Source of the DNA: an uncultured Christensenella sp.
GTDB taxonomy: Bacteria > Bacillota > Clostridia > Christensenellales > UBA1242
Assembly (NCBI GenBank): GCA_910586385.1
Contig: CAJUGX010000002.1
Span: forward strand, 206,478-270,477
Length of the DNA stretch: 64,000 nucleotides
Reading direction: 5' to 3'
Below the pieces are notes generated by a model, which did no database searches, was not told the DNA's origin, and saw nothing but the letters and a program-made list of their open reading frames with translations. Position 1 is the first letter of the stretch. Each line of letters begins with the position of its first letter. Made by a program: the position numbers and the translations under genes. Positions 33,229 through 44,100 of the stretch are shown here, in pieces.

Positions 33229-34095
33229 ATGAAAAAGGAAAGCGAAATATCAATCGAGCTTTGCGACACCTGTCCCCGCCACTGCAATATTGACAGGACA
33301 AAAACTAGAGGTTTCTGCAATGAGCCACAAACAATCAAAATCGCAAAGATAATTGAAAACTTTATGTGGGAAGAACCATGCATTTCTGGTGACAAGGGTG
33401 CACTTGCCATCTTTTTCTCTGGCTGCAACCTCAGATGTGACTATTGCCAGAACTATGAAATCTCACGTGGTGGCACCGGAAAAGAGTACACCATTGATGA
33501 GTTTTGCAAGCTGCTTGAAGAAAAGCAAAGCAGTCACTCTTCAATCGACCTTATCACCCCAACTCACTTCTCTGATGCACTCAAAAAAGCGTTTGAAAAG
33601 ATAGATAAAAAAATCCCTGTCGTGTGGAATACAAACAGCTATGAGACAGCCCTCAACATTGAGAAAGTCAGCAGTTTCGCAGATGTCTTTCTTGCCGATC
33701 TTAAGTACGCCGATGACTCACTTGGAAAAGAATTTTCAAAGTGCAATGACTATTTCTCATACGCTTTGCAAGCAATCAAAAAAATGTGCCACCTCAAACC
33801 AGATGTCATGGATGGCGAATTTATGAAGCAAGGCGTTGTGATTCGTCACTTGGTTTTGCCAGACCATGTGCAAAATTCAATCCATGTCCTCAACACAATC
33901 AATGACAATTTCCCTCTCAGAAAAATCAGCGTCATGTGCCAATTTACCCCAAATGGAAAAAGTAAACTTAACAGAAAACTGCGACCCATTGAATACAAGG
34001 CTGTTTTGGCACATCTTGAAACTCTCGAACTTTCCAATGGTTATATTCAAGATTTTGAAAGTGCTGATGAATCTTTTATCCCAAATTTTGGATAA
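33229..34095 (+). CDS. PflX-like radical SAM protein
   Basis: 288 residues from the ATG at 33229; the longer reading frame upstream overlaps the divergent gene and is not supported. The N-terminus has CDTCPRHCNID, followed by the radical SAM cluster motif GCNLRCDYCQN (CxxxCxxC) that binds the SAM-coordinated 4Fe-4S cluster. This is the pattern of PflX, a relative of pyruvate formate-lyase activases whose partner is usually unknown. The extra N-terminal cysteines may hold a second cluster. No glycyl radical enzyme gene is nearby. Confidence 0.88.
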   Translation: MKKESEISIELCDTCPRHCNIDRTKTRGFCNEPQTIKIAKIIENFMWEEPCISGDKGALAIFFSGCNLRCDYCQNYEISRGGTGKEYTIDEFCKLLEEKQSSHSSIDLITPTHFSDALKKAFEKIDKKIPVVWNTNSYETALNIEKVSSFADVFLADLKYADDSLGKEFSKCNDYFSYALQAIKKMCHLKPDVMDGEFMKQGVVIRHLVLPDHVQNSIHVLNTINDNFPLRKISVMCQFTPNGKSKLNRKLRPIEYKAVLAHLETLELSNGYIQDFESADESFIPNFG

Positions 34096-34166
34096 TTCGC
34101 CCAATTTATTTGACATAATTTTACAAAAATTTTATCATATTAAGTGAAAAAAAGGAGACAAGCTCT

Positions 34167-34463
34167 ATGACAAAAAAAGCAAGAAACAAAGTCATTATGG
34201 TTGTGCTTTTCAGCCTTATTGCAATTGCTTTTGCAGTGTTGCATGTTGTCGGCTTAATCAAAAATCTTGACTCATATCTGGCAATGACAAACATGTCCTA
34301 TTTCATCGGAATTGCAATGATGTATTTAGGCTCTTACCACAAAGACAACCACAAATATACCTCAATGAAATGGTGCTATGGCACAAGCTTTGTATTGATT
34401 GTTATTTCAATCGTCTTCCTTGTCTATGGACTTGCCACAGGAGAAATTTCACTCTTCTTGTAA
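34167..34463 (+). CDS. Small three-helix membrane protein
   Basis: 98 residues with AAAAAGGAGA as ribosome site. Hydrophobic helices lie at about 8-31, 40-57 and 68-91. A short basic loop, SYHKDNHKYTSMKW, separates helices two and three. No family recognised; not a signal peptide. It is closed by a strong terminator and may share the PflX transcript, though the gap of 71 bases leaves room for its own promoter. Confidence 0.65.
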   Translation: MTKKARNKVIMVVLFSLIAIAFAVLHVVGLIKNLDSYLAMTNMSYFIGIAMMYLGSYHKDNHKYTSMKWCYGTSFVLIVISIVFLVYGLATGEISLFL

Positions 34464-34474
34464 ACACAAAAAAC

Positions 34475-34501
34475 AAAGGACAACCAATTTGGTTGTCCTT
34501 T
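34475..34501. terminator. Bidirectional terminator
   Basis: Near-perfect palindrome AAAGGACAACCA with TGGTTGTCCTTT, with A and T runs on each side. It separates the small membrane gene from the convergent SDR gene. Confidence 0.85.
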
Positions 34502-34511
34502 TTCATTCAAA

Positions 34512-35177
34512 TTATATTCTGTCAATTGTGATGTCTGACACTGCCACTCCATCACTTGTCACTGCATCAAAAATTGTCTTTCCCAATTTTTCAGCGTCCA
34601 TAAATGTGTCAGTAACATCTTTTGACCAACAGTCGCGGTTTTTATTCCAAAATGGCGTATTGATTCCTCCTGGGAAAACTCCCATAACCTTGATGTTTGA
34701 ACCCTTGAAATAAGCCTTCAAACTCTCAGTAAAACCTCTTGCACCCCATTTGCTTGCACAATACAATGTCTCGTTTGGATTTCCCTTGAGTGCAGCGGTT
34801 GACATAATGTTTACAATTTTTCCGCCATTCTCCTGCATAAGAGGGATTGCATATGTCGTGTTGAGGATTGTCCCAACAAGCACAGCCTCAAGCACAGTGT
34901 CAATCTTTTTCAAATTGTTTTCAGTTGGTGGTCCAAATCTCCCAACTCCTGCATTGTTGATAAGATATTTGATGTCATAGTCTTTTGCAAGCTGTTTGTA
35001 CAAACCTTTGACAAACTGCTCATCAGCAACACTCCCATAAAAATATTTTACCCCAGCAAGTTCTTTTCTTTTCGTCCTTGAAATGGAAATCACTTCATAT
35101 TTATCTTTGAAGAGTTTTGTCAATACCCCCCCCAGACCACAATTTCCACCAGTGATGACAACACATTGTTTTTTCAT
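34512..35177 (-). CDS. Short-chain dehydrogenase/reductase
   Basis: 221 residues with TGGNCGLGGVL, INNAGVGRFG, IMSTAAL (Ser) and YCASKWG (Tyr and Lys of the catalytic tetrad), so an active SDR is expected. Cofactor preference cannot be told. It is a clear paralogue of the SDR at 60.7-61.4 kb: both share NNAGVGRFG and a PGGI-T-FW block. TAAGGAGAG precedes the ATG. Confidence 0.88.
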   Translation of the reverse strand: MKKQCVVITGGNCGLGGVLTKLFKDKYEVISISRTKRKELAGVKYFYGSVADEQFVKGLYKQLAKDYDIKYLINNAGVGRFGPPTENNLKKIDTVLEAVLVGTILNTTYAIPLMQENGGKIVNIMSTAALKGNPNETLYCASKWGARGFTESLKAYFKGSNIKVMGVFPGGINTPFWNKNRDCWSKDVTDTFMDAEKLGKTIFDAVTSDGVAVSDITIDRI

Positions 35178-35229
35178 AGTCTTTCTCTCCTTACATTCAT
35201 TATATCACAGACATGACGCTCAAAACAAC

Positions 35230-35262
35230 AAAAAAGAAAGGATTGATTTTGTCAATCCTTTC
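35230..35262 (-). terminator. Terminator of the AT-hook membrane protein gene
   Basis: Stem GAAAGGATTGA (35236-35246) with TCAATCCTTTC (35252-35262), followed on the minus strand by T residues (35230-35235). Confidence 0.85.
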
Positions 35263-35267
35263 CATTT

Positions 35268-37694
35268 TTATGAGTTAAGTTTTTTGATTTGTCCAAGCAA
35301 ATCTTCAAGTTTTGCATTGATTGCCTCAATGTTTGCTGGAGAATCATTCGAAGCCATCGCTCTTTGTGCTTCGGCTTGCAACTGATCAATTTCTTTCATC
35401 AACTCGTTTACTTTCACTTGAGAGTTGTCGTCGGCACCAACGCCACTGATTGCATCCTCAAGTTCTTTGTTCATCGAATTTCTCATCTGTGCAAGTTTTG
35501 CTTGCTCTTCTGTCAATTGCTTGTTGATGTCGTCAATCGAGTTTTTTTTTGGACGGCCTCTGCCTCTTTTTACTTCTTCTGGCTCAACATCCTTGACAAT
35601 CTTTTTTGGTCTGCCCGCTTTTTTTGCAGCTGATGGTGAAGCCACAACTGGAGTAATCACCAATTTCTTCGGTCTGCCAACACTCTTCTTTTCTGTTGGA
35701 GCGGCAGCTGAAACCACTTTCTTAGGTCTTCCGCGTTTGCCTGGTTCTTTTGCTTGCACTGGAGCGGTTTCAACCTTTCTTGGTCTTCCTGCCTTTTTCT
35801 TTGGAGCAACCTCCACTTCTTCAGCCTGTTCAGCTTCATCATACTCTGCGATTTGTTCTTCGTCCTCTTCGAGAGCATAATCTTCAAGTTCGGCTTGTGC
35901 TGGTTGTGCTGGAGTTTCCTCTGTTGAGGCAATCTCTTGTGAAACCCCTTCTGGTTCTTTTTCGGTCTTTGTGTTTACAACTTCAATTTCATTGTCTTCA
36001 TCAAGATCTTTTACGATGTTTTCTGCCACTCCGTAAATATCATCTTTTTGAGAAACATCTGTCATAAAGTCAAATGTGTCAAAAGAGTCAAAATCAACAA
36101 CTTGCTTTTCCTCTTTCTTTTCTTCTGGAGCAACCGTTGCACCAGAAATCAATTGACCATCTTGAGAATAAACATTTCCGTTTTCATCATGGAAGTTTCC
36201 ATTTGGATCATAGAATGTCCCGTTTGGATAAACATAGTTTCCATTTTCGTCATAAGTTCCTTCAGCAGAAGCTTCTGGGTTTGCAACTTGAGCACCTTCA
36301 GCTTGAACTCCACCTTCAGGGAGATTTTTCAATTTGATTTCAAGTTGTGTAATTGTTTCTTTGTCTTTTGCATTTTCTTCTTTAAGCGCTTTGAATTTTT
36401 CACCAAATGCACGCTTTACCACAAGCTCTGCACTGTGACAGAATTTGTCAAAGAAGGTTTTGTATTCGCCAAGCATTGCTTCTTCAACGCCAAGACGATA
36501 ACTCTCCAACTCATCATTGAGTTTTTTGATTTCTTCTTCGCATTCACCTTTTTCAAGCAAATACTTTGCTCTTTGTTGTTCAAACTCTTGTTCAAGTTGT
36601 TCTTGTTTTGCAGCTTCTTGGGTTTGTTGTTTACGATAATAGTTGCTTTCAATTCTGTTTGTTGTCTCTTCTTGCATCTGACGAAGTCTTTGGATATTTT
36701 CCTTTGATGCTTGAATTTTTGTTTGAGAATCTTTTTGTACATTGTCAAAGTTCTTTCTTCTTGACTCAAGTTCTGCTTCAAGTTGAGAAACCTGAACCAA
36801 AATCTTTTCTCTCTTGTTGAGGAACTTTTCACTTTCTCTCATTGCTCTGTCGAGCACGATTGAACCGTCAACCCCTGTCTCTGAGAAATCATAAGAGATA
36901 AATTCAATATGTTCCTCTTTTGCTTTGTTGAATTCTTCTTTCTCTTTTCTTGCTTTGTAGTCCAAGAATTCACGAAGTACAGGTTGTCCTTTTTCAATCT
37001 CTTGTGGAGTAAACAAAATTTGATAATCAATATAAGAAGGAAGGTCAACACACGCATTGTCCATAAATCTGCCAAACAAACTTACGTTTTGATAAAGAGT
37101 GTTTAAGATTGCATTCTTTCTTGCTCTGAGGAAAACGATGAATACAAGTCCGATGATGCAAACCAAAAGTGCAAGCATCAATCCCATAATCACAGATTGA
37201 GTGGTCAAGATGCTTGTGCTGCCAGCTGAAACATTTCCTTGGCAAAGCATGATGAATGTCGCTGAGAGGATTGCCCAAACCACCGTAAAGAGTGTAAGGT
37301 TTTTGATGTTGGCATTGTAAGAACTTGTCTTGAGAGGTTTTTCAATCAAATTCTCCACTGACAAATATTCTGATGGAGAGCCTTCTCTAAACAATATGAA
37401 TTGTTGCCAATAATAGCAAACCCTCTTTGGCGCTTTACTTTTGAAAAGTTGATTCAAGTCACGGATATTGTCTTCAGTGACATTCTTCTTTTCAAAGAGC
37501 CAATAATTTATTTTGTCCAAACAACGATTGAGAGTTGATTCGTAAGACATTGCTGATTTCACCAAAAAGAAAATAACAAGCAGTGCTTCAACTGCCAAAC
37601 CGATTACGAACAACATATCAAGTCCCACTTGACGTGAAACTGAATCCAACGCATTTACGACACTGTCTACAATGCTACCAAGTGTTGAAAACAT
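35268..37694 (-). CDS. Membrane-anchored coiled-coil protein with five AT-hook motifs
   Basis: 808 residues in a clear layout. Membrane helices lie at about 26-46, 133-151 and 166-189. The arrangement recalls MotA/TolQ/ExbB proteins but lacks their signature. A coiled coil rich in Gln, Glu and Lys covers about 285-455. Short Asn/Gly repeats follow (YDENGNYVYPNG, FYDPNGN, FHDENGN; 481-514), then an acidic linker, and then five GRP-K motifs with basic flanks: KKKAGRPRK (632-640), KRGRPKK (653-659), SVGRPKK (671-677), KKAGRPKK (691-698) and RGRGRPKK (710-717). These match the AT-hook that binds the minor groove of AT-rich DNA. The last 90 residues are helical again. I infer that it links the nucleoid to the membrane. 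No similar protein is known to me. Monocistronic. Confidence 0.85.
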   Translation of the reverse strand: MFSTLGSIVDSVVNALDSVSRQVGLDMLFVIGLAVEALLVIFFLVKSAMSYESTLNRCLDKINYWLFEKKNVTEDNIRDLNQLFKSKAPKRVCYYWQQFILFREGSPSEYLSVENLIEKPLKTSSYNANIKNLTLFTVVWAILSATFIMLCQGNVSAGSTSILTTQSVIMGLMLALLVCIIGLVFIVFLRARKNAILNTLYQNVSLFGRFMDNACVDLPSYIDYQILFTPQEIEKGQPVLREFLDYKARKEKEEFNKAKEEHIEFISYDFSETGVDGSIVLDRAMRESEKFLNKREKILVQVSQLEAELESRRKNFDNVQKDSQTKIQASKENIQRLRQMQEETTNRIESNYYRKQQTQEAAKQEQLEQEFEQQRAKYLLEKGECEEEIKKLNDELESYRLGVEEAMLGEYKTFFDKFCHSAELVVKRAFGEKFKALKEENAKDKETITQLEIKLKNLPEGGVQAEGAQVANPEASAEGTYDENGNYVYPNGTFYDPNGNFHDENGNVYSQDGQLISGATVAPEEKKEEKQVVDFDSFDTFDFMTDVSQKDDIYGVAENIVKDLDEDNEIEVVNTKTEKEPEGVSQEIASTEETPAQPAQAELEDYALEEDEEQIAEYDEAEQAEEVEVAPKKKAGRPRKVETAPVQAKEPGKRGRPKKVVSAAAPTEKKSVGRPKKLVITPVVASPSAAKKAGRPKKIVKDVEPEEVKRGRGRPKKNSIDDINKQLTEEQAKLAQMRNSMNKELEDAISGVGADDNSQVKVNELMKEIDQLQAEAQRAMASNDSPANIEAINAKLEDLLGQIKKLNS

Positions 37695-37794
37695 AATACC
37701 TCCTAATTTACGTTAGTAGTATAACACAAGAAAAAAAATAATTACTAATATTTTTTGAATATTTTCCAAATTATTTTTTTGCACGAAAAATAAA

Positions 37795-37822
37795 GGAGAA
37801 AAAACCTTTCAGATTTTTCTCC
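37795..37822 (-). terminator. Terminator of addBA
   Basis: Stem GGAGAAAAA (37795-37803) with TTTTTCTCC (37814-37822) on the minus strand; T residues of the 3' arm and beyond complete it. It lies just behind the addA stop. Confidence 0.7.
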
Positions 37823-37833
37823 ATTTTTTATTT

Positions 37834-40800
37834 TTATATATCAATTTCAATCAATTTTGCATGTTTTAATGACAATAAATATGATTTTCCAACTGAAATA
37901 CCAAGTCCATTTTCCAGTGCCAATTTATACAATTTTAATTGATTTTTGTATTTATTTTTCAAATATTCATCATTTTTGCTTTGAGAATATTTGTAATCAA
38001 TCAAAACTATTTTATTATTTTTTATCAAATAAAAATCGATAATACCTTGCACCAAAATCCGATCATCAAAATTTGTTCCATCCAACAAATTGCAAAGTTT
38101 TTCTTTCATGATAAATTGTTTTTCTTTGAAAACTTGTCCACCGCTTGCAATTGACTTCAACAACAGAATATTTTTCATCAAAATTTCTTTGTCAACAAGT
38201 TTCACCCCGTCACCAAGAATTTGACTGTTTTTGTCAAGTTGAATTTGCAAATCATTGACATTTTCAATCTCATCAAAATTCAAAACTTTGAGTGCAAGGT
38301 GATAAGCGTTTCCTTCCTCGACAAAACTTCCTCCAAAACTGAAGTTGTCATTTGAATAGTGCTCTGTCACATCCTCAAGTTGACGCTTGTTCAAACTTGT
38401 CACACTCTCCTTGAGCTTGAAGTTCAACTTGTCATCAAACTTGTATTCAAAGCCCAAATATTCTTTGAGTTTCTGACAAGCATCCTCATCAACCTCTGGC
38501 ACATTCTGCAAAGTAGCCTTCTCAAGAGACAACTCTTCAATCTCATCAATCAGCCTCACTTGCAAATCGTCAGTTTCAAACAATCCATTTTGTGCAAATT
38601 TTTCTTTCACATCACCAAGTGCGTAGAAAATCAAATCAAAATAACTGTCGCAATCTGAAATTGAAATTCTCTTAAACATTTGCTCATCAAAACGTCCAAA
38701 GAGATACAACCTGTTTTTTGCACGAGTCAAGGCGACATAGAAGATCATAAGTTCTTCAATAAAGTCTTTCTTCTTTTCACTCTCTGAAATCGCCCTCATC
38801 TTGACAGAGACAATCTCTTGATTCTTCTCCCTGTCGTATTTTTTGACAGCAAAACCAAACTCCTCATTGATTTGCACAAGACCATTTTGTGCGACACCCC
38901 TCAAACTTCGGTCACATCCACACAAGAAGACAATCGGATACTCGAGCCCTTTGCTGTTGTGGATTGTGGTGAGAGTCACCGCATCTTCAACTCCACCCCC
39001 TTCAGAAACAGCGACAATCTCAACCGTCTCAAAGAAGTTTATAAGTGCTGGGACATCAAACTCAAATCCACTTTCCAAAATTGCACTCAAAAATCTGCCA
39101 GTCAAAGTATTCAGCTTTTGATGCTTTACCAAACTATTTATATAAGCCAAAAAATTTGTCTTGTCAAAGAGTTTGCAGAAAGCCACCTTGATTCCAAAAA
39201 ACTCACAGTCGAGCTTAAATTCTTTCATAAGAGAAACAAACTTTTCGAACGCTGGATTTTCTGTCACACTCTCACACAACTTTCTCTCGTCATCTTTCAC
39301 AGCAGAGACAATCTCTTCAATAGACATTCCAACCAAAGGAGATTTCAAAACGCTGAGCATTGCGATGTCATCATCAAAAGTGAGTGAAAGTTTCAACCAA
39401 TTCAAAAGGACTTTCATAAGCGGATGGTCAAAGAGGTTGTTTCTCGAATTTGAAACAACTGGGATTCCGTTCTCTTCCAAGAAGTCTTCAAGGTCATCAA
39501 AAAGCCCTCCACTTCGACTTCTGAAGAGGATTGCAATGTCTGAAAACTTGCACCTGCGATATTTCTTATCTTCATAGATTTCAGACTTCACAACTTCAAG
39601 AATTCTGCTCTTGATTGCAAGAAGCTGTTTCCGATTTGCTTGCGCTCTTATCAAAACATCATTTTTGACACTGTAGACTTCTGGCAAAGGTGTCTCTTCA
39701 ATTTTGTCTTCTTTGACAATATCAATATTTATTGCTTTCGCATTTTCTTTTTCAAACTCTCCTTTGCCATCAAGCATAGAAGTTTTTTCATAATCAATCC
39801 CCGCAGAATTTTCTGTCATGCAGACTTTGAAAATGTCATTGACAAAATCCAAAACCTTTTGACTGCTTCTGAAGTTTGATTTCAAATTGCTGAGCGTTGA
39901 ATTTTCATCTCTATCAAACTCTTCCATATCTTTGAGGAAGATTTCACAACTTGCAAGCCTAAAGCCATAAATCCCTTGCTTGACATCTCCCACTGCCACA
40001 AAATTGCTGTTTTTTGCAATATTTTTGACAATTTTCTCTTGTATCTTGTTTGTGTCTTGATACTCGTCAATAAAAACATATTTGATTCCGTCAAACAAAT
40101 TTTCTTGCACAGACAACTTTTCCATATATCTTTCAAGATCGCTGAAACTCAATATGTTTTGAAGTTTTTTCAAGTTTTGCAATTCTTCATCATAAATCAA
40201 ATACAATCTCAAAAGCAAATTTTCAAGTTTTGCATGTCGCTGATTCTGGACATTTTCTTCATCGTCAAGATTGAGTGAGGCGACCGCGTCCAGACACTTG
40301 TTTATGTTTTTCTTCACCTGCTTCAACGATTCAACAATCTCTTCGCCCACATCCTTTTTCTTTGGCAAGAATGGAAATTTGAAGTCAGCGATATTTTTCG
40401 ACATCTCAAAAATGTCGCCACTTGAAACAATCTTTGACAATGCGCCCCTAAGAGCAAACTCAAAGTCGTCAACATGAAAACTCTCAACCTCATCAAGACG
40501 TTCCGAAAGGTTTGTTTTAATATGGTTAAACAAATAGTCCAGTGCCCCATCGAAAAACTTCTCTGGGTGAGAAATGTTTTCTTCCAAAAATTTCTCTTTG
40601 TCTGCAACAGCACTCACCAGATTTTCAAGTTCTGTCAAGATTTTTATTATCTGAGTTTTGTCGTTTTTGTAGAAGCCCATAAGTTCGAGATACTCGTCCT
40701 GACACTTTTGTTCAAAAACATTCAGCGCACTCTCAAACGCATCTTGACAAATCTTCTTTGATTGATTCTCGTCAGCGACTTCAAAATTGCTGTTGAGCCC

Positions 40801-41127
40801 CAACAAATTTGCGTATTTCTTCAACATCTTTTCGCAATAAGCATGGATGGTCGAAATGTTTGCAATTGAGAGTGCATCGAGTTGCTCAACAATAAAAGCA
40901 TCATCTCCCAACTCTTTCAGACTCTTTTGAAGCCTTTCTCTCATCTCTGCCGCTGCCGCTTTCGTGAATGTAAGGATGACAAAGTCTTTTACGGGCACTC
41001 TGTGCTCGCAAATGAGTTTTGTTATGTATTTTATCACGACATAAGTCTTGCCACTGCCCGCAGAGGCACTGACCAGCATTCTCTTTTTGTCGTTTTCATA
41101 AACTCTCTCTTGCTCTTCAATTATCAC
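37834..41127 (-). CDS. addA: ATP-dependent helicase/nuclease subunit A
   Basis: 1097 residues. UvrD-like helicase motifs are all visible: Walker A SASAGSGKTYV (20-30), DEYQDT for Walker B, an SNFRSS motif, TTIHNSKGLEYPIVF and VALTRAKNRLYLFG. The C-terminal PD-(D/E)XK nuclease domain shows GIIDFYL and LIDYKYS with the catalytic Asp and Lys. It processes double-strand breaks with AddB and loads RecA. The protein is somewhat shorter than B. subtilis AddA. Its start lies 11 bases inside addB. Confidence 0.95.
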   Translation of the reverse strand: MIIEEQERVYENDKKRMLVSASAGSGKTYVVIKYITKLICEHRVPVKDFVILTFTKAAAAEMRERLQKSLKELGDDAFIVEQLDALSIANISTIHAYCEKMLKKYANLLGLNSNFEVADENQSKKICQDAFESALNVFEQKCQDEYLELMGFYKNDKTQIIKILTELENLVSAVADKEKFLEENISHPEKFFDGALDYLFNHIKTNLSERLDEVESFHVDDFEFALRGALSKIVSSGDIFEMSKNIADFKFPFLPKKKDVGEEIVESLKQVKKNINKCLDAVASLNLDDEENVQNQRHAKLENLLLRLYLIYDEELQNLKKLQNILSFSDLERYMEKLSVQENLFDGIKYVFIDEYQDTNKIQEKIVKNIAKNSNFVAVGDVKQGIYGFRLASCEIFLKDMEEFDRDENSTLSNLKSNFRSSQKVLDFVNDIFKVCMTENSAGIDYEKTSMLDGKGEFEKENAKAINIDIVKEDKIEETPLPEVYSVKNDVLIRAQANRKQLLAIKSRILEVVKSEIYEDKKYRRCKFSDIAILFRSRSGGLFDDLEDFLEENGIPVVSNSRNNLFDHPLMKVLLNWLKLSLTFDDDIAMLSVLKSPLVGMSIEEIVSAVKDDERKLCESVTENPAFEKFVSLMKEFKLDCEFFGIKVAFCKLFDKTNFLAYINSLVKHQKLNTLTGRFLSAILESGFEFDVPALINFFETVEIVAVSEGGGVEDAVTLTTIHNSKGLEYPIVFLCGCDRSLRGVAQNGLVQINEEFGFAVKKYDREKNQEIVSVKMRAISESEKKKDFIEELMIFYVALTRAKNRLYLFGRFDEQMFKRISISDCDSYFDLIFYALGDVKEKFAQNGLFETDDLQVRLIDEIEELSLEKATLQNVPEVDEDACQKLKEYLGFEYKFDDKLNFKLKESVTSLNKRQLEDVTEHYSNDNFSFGGSFVEEGNAYHLALKVLNFDEIENVNDLQIQLDKNSQILGDGVKLVDKEILMKNILLLKSIASGGQVFKEKQFIMKEKLCNLLDGTNFDDRILVQGIIDFYLIKNNKIVLIDYKYSQSKNDEYLKNKYKNQLKLYKLALENGLGISVGKSYLLSLKHAKLIEIDI

Positions 41128-44100
41128 TTTGCTTTCCCTTCAAATTTTCGTCCAAAACTGTTTGCATATATCTAAAGCCGTCGTCATCGCCGTGTCGGCA
41201 AATTGACAGATAAGGGCAGGTCTTACACTCACCAACAAATGGCTTGTCCAAAATGAATCCTTCTTTCAATTCTTTTATCGCACCACTTGAGACCTCTCTT
41301 GCATAATCAAAAAGATTGTCAAAAGTCTCAACTGGATTTCCACCTTTGAAAGAGAACTCTCCATCCTTTGCACTTTTTTTGACGGCAAACCCCACAATGT
41401 CACTCTTAAACTCGTTGTCACAGAGCCTCTTGTCAGTCGCATACACAACAGAGTCATCAGCCAACGTAAGTCCATTGAATCGGTTTGTTTTCTCCCCCTT
41501 GGCATATTTTGTTTGACAATCAAAATAATACACGCCCCCGCAATTCATGCCAAGTCTCTTTTCCATTGCCTTTGCATACAAACATAGCTGCAATTTCTTT
41601 CCATAGAAAAGGTCTTTCTTGATTGTCGAAGTTTTGCCGGTCTTATAGTCAACAACTCGAAAGTTCTTTCCAAAAACATCAACTCTGTCAACAAATCCGA
41701 CAAGTTTCATTCCGTCTTCAAAATCTTGGAAAATCTTTTCTTCAAAAAGTTTAGGCTTGAAATCGCTATTCTTTTGCTCATACACCACATTTTCCAAAAT
41801 GATTCTCACTTCGTTTTTTAAGTAAGGCAAAAACTGTTTTCGTTTCAAAATCTTCTCATCATAGACATCTTTTGCAACAGCCAACGAATTTTTCTCAATA
41901 AATTCTTTGATTTGTTTTTGTGAGAAATTTCCCAAATTTTCATTTTCTGAAACAAACTTCTCCAAAATCGCATGGCTGAAAATCCCAAACAATCTTCTGT
42001 TTGGCTCTATGTTTTCATTTTCTTTTATCTTGAGCCCATAAGCCACAAAATGCCTAAATGGACAGTTGAAATAGGTCTCAAGTTGTGATGCAGAGACTCT
42101 GCCATTCCTAAGCAAAACATCTCTCGTGTCCTCTGACAAGCAAGTGACACTCTTCTCTTTGAAAATCTCCACAGCCAAGTTTTGAAGCACAGCCCCTTCA
42201 AGTTGAACAGGCAACTTTTGTTTGTTTTTCAAGAGGGCATATGCACTTGGCAAATTCTCTTTTGTCCCAACATAAAACTTCAAGTTGTTCAGCATTTTTT
42301 CTTTCGAAGCTCCCGCTATGCCGATATCCTCAAGCACTGCAGTGTGCATAACATTTTCTCCAAATATGACTTTCAAATCTTTGACAAAACTTGAAGCACT
42401 ACTTTGCTTGCCGTCTTCAACAGCAGGGACACAAACAATCAGTTTTTCTTTTGCATGAAGCAAACATTCAAAGAGTTTGAGCCTGCTTCTTCGGTTGAGC
42501 ACTTTTATCTGTGGTTCAAGCAAGAAGTTCAGCCTGAGTTTTTCAATATCGTCATCGTCAATGATCCCGGTGTCATTTCTTGTCTGAGGCAAGGCACTTG
42601 CTGTTGCTCCCAAAACAAAGAGCACTTTGACATCCTCAAAATAACTCTTTGTAGCATTCCCGACATACACTGCATCAATATAAGTCGGAATTGTCTCGAC
42701 CTTGACACTGTCAAGAGAAAGCGTAAAGATGTTTTCAAAGTCCATTAGACTCATGCTCTCACCTTCACCCAAAATCTCCAACTTGTCAATCACTTGTTTC
42801 ACAAGAGAAAGTGCCTGTGCGTTCTGGCTTTCCTCTTTGAAGAATCTATTTTCAGAAAGCCTTTCAATCAACTTTTGATAATTTCCCTCGCACAAAGAAA
42901 TCACACTTCTTATCACACCGACAAAATTGGAAATCTTATCCGCATTTGCCAAAAGGTCAATTTGCGAAATTATGTCAGAAAAAATTGGAAATCTTTGCAA
43001 AAATTCATGCTTCTCTTCAATATTGAAATGATAGATTGCTTCGAGGACTTCTTCTCGATTTTCCACTTCCACAAGCGGACAACTTGCAAGATATTGAAGT
43101 CGCTCTTTGTTTAGCCCCAGCTTTGCCATGTGCAAAATTTTGAGCAAAAATCTGCAAATCACTGTGTCCGAAAGCCTTGTTGCTTCGTCACTATAAAAAG
43201 TGATTCCATACTTTTCAAAAACACTGTCAAGCTTGTCATAATATCCATCATCCGAGACAGCAATGGCAAAGTCTTTGTACTTGGCACCTGAAAAAACTGC
43301 ATTTTTTATGTATTTTGCAACAAAGTCAACCTCGTCTTGCTTGTTTTTTGCAACAATATTCAAAAAATAATCGTCTTTTTCTCCAGATTCAACTTTGAAT
43401 CCAAAAAGATTTTCAACCATTCTTTGTTGTCTATCACCGAGCAGCGTCTCAAAGTTTTCTGTCTCAACAAGGATTGAGTTTTCTTTTGCAAGCGCAATCG
43501 TCTTTATTTTTATGTCATCTTCAAAGATGAAAGCGTTGTTTTGTGAAATTGGCCTGCTCATGCCAATGCAGACACGACCAACCACCTTTGCGAGTTTGGA
43601 AATGAAAGAATTGATTTCAAGAGAAAAACTGTCAAAGTTTGCAAAATAAAGGTTTGTTTTTGACAAATCAAGTCCACCTTCCAAATTGTCAATACAAAAC
43701 TCAAGCATCTTTGACAAATCAAGTTTGTCTCCAAGCAACTCGTTGTATTTTTCATAGACAATCTTTATGTCATGCATCTTTCTGTCAAGGACATCCACAC
43801 TGGTGCTTTTGATGTTTTGTGGCAAAACTTTGCACCCTTTAAGTTGTTTTATGATTTGCAAAATCTTTGTACAAAAATCAATATCACATTTGCCAAAATA
43901 TTGAAACTCACTCTCACAAGACTTCACCGCCTTGTAGATGTTGAAAATCTCTTCAAGCCCACTCACTCTGACAAAGCCAAGATTGTTGTCACGCAAAAAC
44001 TTACCGGCAAGTTTTGAAATGCCAACAACTTCCACATTGAAAACAGCTTTCAGATTCAAAATATCAAAGAGCAAGTTTTCTGCTTGCATAGAAAAAGCAT

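Noticed and set aside
35268..37694. Type I Zorya ZorA channel gene
   Set aside because: The helix order and long coiled coil are similar, but no MotA signature, no ZorB/MotB partner and no ZorC/D helicase or nuclease genes are adjacent.
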